Under the pieces are notes generated by a model that did not search any database, was not told the origin of the DNA, and was given only the letters and a program-made list of their open reading frames with translations. From contig CAITEM010000057.1 of NCBI GenBank assembly GCA_903891395.1, forward strand, positions 1-9,950: a DNA stretch of 9,950 nt, in the 5' to 3' direction. Positions 6,122-9,950 of the stretch are shown here, piece by piece. Source of the stretch: an uncultured Hyphomicrobiales bacterium. Lineage in GTDB: Bacteria; Pseudomonadota; Alphaproteobacteria; Rhizobiales; Xanthobacteraceae. Each line of letters starts with the position of its first letter. Position 1 is the first letter of the stretch. The translations under genes were made by a program, and so were the position numbers.

Positions 6122-6850
6122 CTACTTCTTCTTCGGCATCAGCTCCGGCACCGGCGCGCCGGCTTCGATCTTGGCGATGCGGATTTGTTCATTGGCGAGG
6201 ATGCGTTGCGTGCGCGCCAGCACTTCGGCGGCCCGCTCACGCGGGATGAAGCAGACGCCGACATTGTCGGCCAGCACCAGATCGCCCGGATTGACCGTGA
6301 CGCCGCAGATCGTCACCGGCTTGTTCACCGCGACGGTTTCGACGCGCCATTTGCCGGTCATCGGCGAGACGCTGCGCGACCAGACGCCGTAACCGATCTC
6401 GCGCGCATGATCGATGTCGCGCACGCCGCCGTCGACAATGGCTGCGATCTGGCCCTGGCGGTGGCCGATGGTCGCCGACATGCCGCCGAGATTGGAGACG
6501 TTGTCGATGCCTTGCAGCACCAGCACGTCGCCGGGATCGGCGAGGTTATGCGCCTCGATTTCGCTCAAGCCGGAGACGCCGGTGGCGACGGCGTCCGCCA
6601 CCGAGAGAGAGTGCTTGACGTTTTGCACCGTGAGCGCGCGGCCGACGATGCGCGCCGCCGGATCGACCGGCTTGAGCACCGAAGCCGGGACAACGCCGGC
6701 GATGCCGAGCTCGTCCATCGCGTCCGACGTCATGCCGGTGAGATCAGGCAGCGCGCGGAAGCCGTCGAGAATATCGGCCGGTATGACCGGCAGATCGAGC
6801 ACGCCGAACGCGCTTGCAGGCAGCTTGCCGAGCGTCTTCTTGCCGCTCAT
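6122..6850 (-). CDS. RraA-like / HMG-aldolase-like family protein
   Basis: The protein has 242 residues and no signal peptide, so it is cytoplasmic. Recognisable family segments are TSDAMDELGI (41-50), EAHNLADPGDVLVLQG (99-114), NLGGMSATIGHRQG (120-133), IVDGGVRDIDHARE (138-151), GYGVWSRSVSP (153-163) and VNPGDLVLADNVGVCFIPRE (186-205). The family includes the RNase E regulator RraA and 4-hydroxy-4-methyl-2-oxoglutarate/oxaloacetate aldolases. R144 and D145 are the conserved Arg-Asp pair. Twenty residues before it, where the aldolase D-X20-R-D motif places an acidic residue, there is Gly (123). Aldolase activity is therefore uncertain. The start ATG lies 4 nt after the stop of the upstream hydrolase gene with only a weak GGGCGA nearby, which suggests translational coupling. 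It is not RraA in the strict sense, being longer and in a metabolic context. Confidence 0.82.
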   Translation of the reverse strand: MSGKKTLGKLPASAFGVLDLPVIPADILDGFRALPDLTGMTSDAMDELGIAGVVPASVLKPVDPAARIVGRALTVQNVKHSLSVADAVATGVSGLSEIEAHNLADPGDVLVLQGIDNVSNLGGMSATIGHRQGQIAAIVDGGVRDIDHAREIGYGVWSRSVSPMTGKWRVETVAVNKPVTICGVTVNPGDLVLADNVGVCFIPRERAAEVLARTQRILANEQIRIAKIEAGAPVPELMPKKK

Positions 6851-6854
6851 GCCG

Positions 6855-7931
6855 TTACATCGCCCGCTGCGGCGCGGATTGCAGGAGTTCCTGCAACTGC
6901 CTGGCGTAGAATTTGGCGTTGCCAGTGGTGAGATGACCGCTGGTCTCGGTGCTCGCCGGAATCAGCAACAGCTTGCCGTTCTTGACCTGCTTCATCGCCG
7001 CCTCGGTGACGCCCGTTTCCGGTGGGTTGCGCTCGTCGTCGGCGGCGTTGATCGCCAGCAGCGTCGCTTCGATCTTGCCGAGACCGGGCGAGGCGTCGTA
7101 ATCGGCCGACGAGCCCCACTGCCACAGGAAGTCGTTGGCGTCGGCGGTCATCGGCAGCGCGAGGCGCGCGTCGACGGCCTTGTCGGCCAGCGCGTGGGTC
7201 GGCGCCTGCTTCTGATAGTTCAGCGTGCCGCCGCCAGTGGCGATGGCGAAGAACACGCTGGCGAGTTTCATCGAGCCCGGCTGCTTGGTGTAGTTGCCGT
7301 CGGCGTATTCGGGATCCTGGCGGATGGATTCCAGCATCATCCGCCGCAGCATCCAGTTGCGTGCCGCCATCGCGGTCGGCTGCGACGCCATCGGCACCGC
7401 GACGTCCATGAACTGCGGATATTTCGACGCCCACAGCCAGGTCTCCATGCCGCCCATCGAATTGCCGATAACGAGACGCAGATGTTTGATGCCGAGACCC
7501 TCGGTCAGCAGCCGGTGCTGCGCGTCGACCATGTCGGCGTAATTGTATTGCGGGAATTTTGTTTTCAGTCCGTCGGACGGTTTGGTGCTTTTGCCGTGGC
7601 CGACCGCGTCGGGCAGGATGATGAAATATTTGGTGGCGTCGAGCGGCTGGCCGGGACCGAACAATTCGCCGGCAAAAGCGGGCGTCAGCATGTTGGCGGC
7701 GGCGCCGCCGCTGCCATGCAGCACCAGCACCGGCTGTCCGGTCGGCTCCCCGATGGTGGTGTAGGCGAGCTTCATTTCCGGCAGCACTTCGCCGGTATGG
7801 AATTTGAAGTCGCGCGCGGTCCACGTGCCCTGCTTGGGCGCGGGATAATCGGCGGCGGAGGCCGCAACCGTTGTCAGCATGAAAACGAGCCCGGCCGCTG
7901 CTTTGGAAAATCTCGGTTTGGAAAATCCCAT
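6855..7931 (-). CDS. Exported alpha/beta hydrolase of the MetX (homoserine acetyltransferase)-like group
   Basis: The protein has 358 residues. A signal peptide (1-26, ending ASA before ADYP) predicts export to the periplasm, unlike true MetX, which is cytoplasmic. The alpha/beta hydrolase features are the oxyanion segment VLVLHGSGG (68-76), LPDAVGHGKS (106-115), the nucleophile elbow GNSMGGM (156-162) with Ser158, an acid candidate at D298/D299 in NAADDERNPP (295-304) and a His candidate at 333 in SGHLT (331-335). Overall the fold matches MetX-like acyltransferases and related secreted esterases, so an ester or acyl substrate is likely, but the reaction is not determined. The RBS AGGGGAAA stands shortly before the ATG. 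The RraA-like gene follows 4 nt downstream, which supports a two-gene operon. Confidence 0.82.
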   Translation of the reverse strand: MGFSKPRFSKAAAGLVFMLTTVAASAADYPAPKQGTWTARDFKFHTGEVLPEMKLAYTTIGEPTGQPVLVLHGSGGAAANMLTPAFAGELFGPGQPLDATKYFIILPDAVGHGKSTKPSDGLKTKFPQYNYADMVDAQHRLLTEGLGIKHLRLVIGNSMGGMETWLWASKYPQFMDVAVPMASQPTAMAARNWMLRRMMLESIRQDPEYADGNYTKQPGSMKLASVFFAIATGGGTLNYQKQAPTHALADKAVDARLALPMTADANDFLWQWGSSADYDASPGLGKIEATLLAINAADDERNPPETGVTEAAMKQVKNGKLLLIPASTETSGHLTTGNAKFYARQLQELLQSAPQRAM

Positions 7932-8015
7932 GGCGTTTCCCCTGCGAAACGTTCGCCCTGTTCGGGCTGATTTTCCGGCAGGTTACACCAGGGATTTGCA
8001 GCGCGGGAGGGGGAG

Positions 8016-8040
8016 GGCTCTCGCCCTGCGGGCGAGGGCC
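8016..8040 (-). terminator. Stem-loop downstream of the lytic transglycosylase gene
   Basis: An 11-bp stem, 8016-8026 with 8030-8040, has one G-T pair and a TGC loop. It starts 9 nt after the stop of the minus-strand transglycosylase gene. The following sequence on that strand is C/T-rich rather than a pure T-tract, so it is a likely but not classic intrinsic terminator. It also separates this gene from the hydrolase operon that starts at 7931. Confidence 0.6.
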
Positions 8041-8049
8041 GTGCGGCTC

Positions 8050-9339
8050 TTAGCGCGTCGCGACTTTGTCGAGCTTGGGCTTGGCGCTCTTTGGCGTTTT
8101 GCGCGCGGCCAGTTGCTGGACGGCGGGCTTGGCGTCGGCCGGCTTGGCGGTGTGCACGACCGTATGTATCGGGGCGGCGGGCTTCGCCACCATGGCCGTC
8201 TGTTTAGCCGCCGGGTGAGCGGCGGTCTTCGCGGCTGGTTTGGCTTCGGACTTGGGCTCCGACAAGGCGATATTGATCACAGCCGTCACGCGCGCGCCGT
8301 GTTTGGCGATCTTGACCGGTGCCGCGGGCGCTGTGGGCGCCGGCACCAATCCATCGGCCGAGGCGACGACGATGGACTTGGCGGCGGGCTCGGCTTTCGC
8401 CACCGTCCCCGTCTGCTCGGCCGAGGCGACCTTGTTCTTCTCGATCGAAGCGATGCGATGCCTCGATGTCTTGGCGGCGACGACAGTGACGTCCGGCTCA
8501 GGCGCGGCGCGTAGCGGCGAGCGCGCCGGCAGCGGAATGGTCGCAGGTCCGCTGAAGGCATAGAGCCCGGCGGACTCCTGACACGGCGCGTGGCGCGGCA
8601 GGCGCTGGCCCGGCAGCAGCGTGGCGCCGTTCCAGGTTTCGGCCGGGCGGCCGGTGATCGTCTTGACGTAGCCTTTGGTCTCGTCGGGCAGCTTGCTCTT
8701 TTTCTGCAGCCAATCCTGAATACGCTTCGGGCCGGCGTTGTAGGCCGCGGCGGCCAGACCGAGATTGCCGAATTGCGACACCAGACTGCGCAGCAGACGC
8801 GCCGAGGCGGGGATCGCCTGCAACGGATCGAACGGATTTTCCACGCCCATGCTGGCGGCGGTTTCCGGCATGAACTGCGCAACGCCCTGCGCGCCGGCCG
8901 AACTGACGACGCCGGGCTGGAAGCGGCTTTCCTGGAACAGCAGGCTGATGAAGAAGGGCACCGGCAGGTTGTTCGTTTCCGCCGCCTTGGTCAGCGTGTC
9001 GCAGACTTCCTCGCGCGAGCGATGCACCACGGGCTTGGCGACCGGCGGCAGCGGCACGGCGTTGGGATCGATGGCTTGATTGTCCGCGCCGTCAGAGGTC
9101 TGTGCGTCGGCGGACGATGCGGTGGCCTGCGTGTCGGGCGCTTCACGCGCGTTGTCGTCGGCATTCATGTCGATCGGGATATCGGCGCGCGCCGCATTCA
9201 TGGTGTCGCGGTCGGCCGCGACGCGCTTCTCGCTCTTTGGCGCGGCGTAATATTCGTCCAGTGATTTCGCAGGGTCGGATCCGGTCGCACCGGACCACGT
9301 CATCACGCAAACACACGCAGGCACGAACAGATGCCGCAT
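8050..9339 (-). CDS. Exported SLT-domain lytic transglycosylase with Ala/Lys/Pro-rich tail
   Basis: The protein has 429 residues. A short N-terminal hydrophobic signal (1-20) is followed by an acidic, low-complexity linker (about 40-95). The catalytic SLT domain (about 107-235) shows FFISLLFQESRFQP (129-142) with catalytic Glu137, VSSAGAQGVAQFMPETAASM (145-164), LAAAAYNAGP (195-204) and ETKGYVKTITG (220-230). Such enzymes cut the MurNAc-GlcNAc bond of peptidoglycan, leaving 1,6-anhydroMurNAc. The tail (about 280-429) is rich in Ala, Lys and Pro, basic and probably unstructured. It may bind the negatively charged wall or span the periplasm. ATG 9339 is chosen over 9357 and 9426 because GAGGA lies 9 nt upstream and the signal peptide starts there. 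The family is certain; the physiological role is not. Confidence 0.88.
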   Translation of the reverse strand: MRHLFVPACVCVMTWSGATGSDPAKSLDEYYAAPKSEKRVAADRDTMNAARADIPIDMNADDNAREAPDTQATASSADAQTSDGADNQAIDPNAVPLPPVAKPVVHRSREEVCDTLTKAAETNNLPVPFFISLLFQESRFQPGVVSSAGAQGVAQFMPETAASMGVENPFDPLQAIPASARLLRSLVSQFGNLGLAAAAYNAGPKRIQDWLQKKSKLPDETKGYVKTITGRPAETWNGATLLPGQRLPRHAPCQESAGLYAFSGPATIPLPARSPLRAAPEPDVTVVAAKTSRHRIASIEKNKVASAEQTGTVAKAEPAAKSIVVASADGLVPAPTAPAAPVKIAKHGARVTAVINIALSEPKSEAKPAAKTAAHPAAKQTAMVAKPAAPIHTVVHTAKPADAKPAVQQLAARKTPKSAKPKLDKVATR

Positions 9340-9613
9340 TTCTTGCGATCCTCGCATCGTTAAGGCGTGCCGCACATTCCGCGGCCGCGAAAAATGGTGT
9401 GAGGAGATGCCCCCCTCGTGATGCACTTCTGTGCATTCAGAATGGGACAGATTTACGACGCGAAAGAAAGACCGATGCCGCGTTCTTGCCGCAGTTCCAT
9501 CGACAAAAGTTCCTGGCGGTTACCGGGTGCCTAACGGCCAACCGTAAATTACCACCGATCACTCATCGCATCAGAATAAGCGGATTTGATTGCGCCGAGC
9601 GAGGTGCGCTGAG
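9340..9613. other. Intergenic region between alcohol dehydrogenase and lytic transglycosylase
   Basis: These 274 bases should hold the end of the dehydrogenase transcript and the promoter of the transglycosylase, both on the minus strand. Minus-strand GGAAC motifs occur near 9490-9515 but no CGTT follows at the proper distance, so an EcfG promoter is not supported. A small hairpin is present at 9421-9436. No intrinsic terminator after the dehydrogenase and no clear sigma70 promoter were recognised. Confidence 0.5.
9421..9436. repeat. Small perfect hairpin ATGCAC-TTCT-GTGCAT
   Basis: A perfect 6-bp inverted repeat with a 4-nt loop (ATGCAC 9421-9426, GTGCAT 9431-9436) lies about 80-95 nt upstream of the transglycosylase start on the minus strand. 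It may be a regulator site or a leader hairpin. Nothing else supports a function. Confidence 0.3.
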
Positions 9614-9950
9614 TTAGTACACCACGACGCTGCGGATCGACTTGCCCTCGTGCATCAAATCGAAGGCGTCGTTGATTTTGTCGAGCGGCATGGTGTGCGT
9701 GATCAGGTCGTCGATGTTGATCTTGCCCTCCATGTACCAGTCGACGATCTTCGGTACCTCGGTACGCCCGCGCACGCCGCCGAAGGCGCTCCCCTTCCAG
9801 ACGCGGCCGGTGACCAGTTGGAACGGCCGCGTCGCGATCTCCTGGCCGGACGCGGCGACGCCGATGACGATGCTCTCGCCCCAGCCGCGATGGCAACACT
9901 CCAACGCCTGACGCATGGTGTGGACGCTGCCGATGCACTCGAACGAGAAA
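9614..9950 (-). CDS. frmA: S-(hydroxymethyl)glutathione dehydrogenase / class III alcohol dehydrogenase, C-terminal part (cut by window edge)
   Basis: The last 111 residues are visible and the start lies beyond the window. The sequence contains FSFECIGSVHTMRQALECC, GWGESIVIGVA, EIATRPFQLVTGRVWKGSAF, FGGVRGRTEVPKIVDWYMEG, ITHTMPLDKINDAFDLMHEG and KSIRSVVVY. These match the C-terminal third of class III alcohol dehydrogenases, including the late coenzyme-binding domain and the end of the catalytic domain. The enzyme oxidises S-hydroxymethylglutathione, formed from formaldehyde and glutathione, to S-formylglutathione using NAD+, in the cytoplasm. It also reduces S-nitrosoglutathione. The zinc ligands and the glutathione-binding Arg lie in the missing part, so they cannot be checked. 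No S-formylglutathione hydrolase gene is visible downstream. Confidence 0.92.
   Translation of the reverse strand, partial: FSFECIGSVHTMRQALECCHRGWGESIVIGVAASGQEIATRPFQLVTGRVWKGSAFGGVRGRTEVPKIVDWYMEGKINIDDLITHTMPLDKINDAFDLMHEGKSIRSVVVY

Noticed and set aside
6414..7970. Long plus-strand open frame opposite the RraA-like and hydrolase genes
   Set aside because: The minus-strand genes carry catalytic motifs and a 4-nt junction typical of an operon. The plus-strand product shows no domain and is rich in Arg, Gly and His.
7935..7970. Minus-strand GGAAA and CGTT upstream of the exported hydrolase as an EcfG promoter
   Set aside because: The spacer is 20 nt, outside the 16-17 nt the sigma factor uses, and the first half is off consensus.
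9490..9515. Minus-strand GGAAC motifs upstream of the lytic transglycosylase as EcfG promoters
   Set aside because: No CGTT or close variant lies 16-18 nt downstream of either copy.

Overview
The window looks like chromosomal DNA from an alphaproteobacterium of the order Rhizobiales (Hyphomicrobiales), probably near Bradyrhizobium, Pseudolabrys or Rhodoplanes. This is inference. The evidence is the high GC content, orphan Bug/TctC solute-binding genes, BA14K-like envelope proteins, EcfG-type promoter sequences and a Rhizobiales-style intergenic palindrome. No rRNA, tRNA, CRISPR array, insertion sequence or phage gene was seen.

Layout: 1-216 (-) is the start of a truncated Bug/TctC binding protein. 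A divergent spacer of about 300 bp follows, with a palindrome beside that gene and a nested repeat array beside the next. 518-3436 (+) holds a chemoreceptor (705 aa) and, 33 nt later, an exported or membrane-anchored Tll0287-like (DUF3365) protein with one CxxCH haem c site. 3548-5026 (+) holds two tandem paralogues, each with an N-terminal membrane anchor, a Pro/Ala-rich linker and one or two four-cysteine BA14K-like modules. Each has its own EcfG-like promoter candidate with the same 17-nt spacer. 5092-6027 (+) is a complete Bug/TctC binding protein. A large imperfect palindrome at 6036-6102 separates it from a convergent minus-strand pair: an exported MetX-like alpha/beta hydrolase (6855-7931) followed 4 nt later by an RraA/HMG-aldolase-like gene (6122-6850). 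Further minus-strand genes are an exported SLT lytic transglycosylase with a long Ala/Lys/Pro-rich tail (8050-9339) and the C-terminal part of class III alcohol dehydrogenase (9614-9950, cut by the window edge).

How the genes may work together: the chemoreceptor and haem protein look like a sensory pair, with the haem protein as a possible redox or gas-sensing co-receptor. The paired cysteine-rich anchored proteins look like a small stress-induced envelope system. The Bug protein, exported hydrolase and RraA-like enzyme could take part in using carboxylates or esters, but no shared transcript supports that link. The most novel element is the paralogue pair with the four-cysteine version of the BA14K motif and matching EcfG-like promoters.
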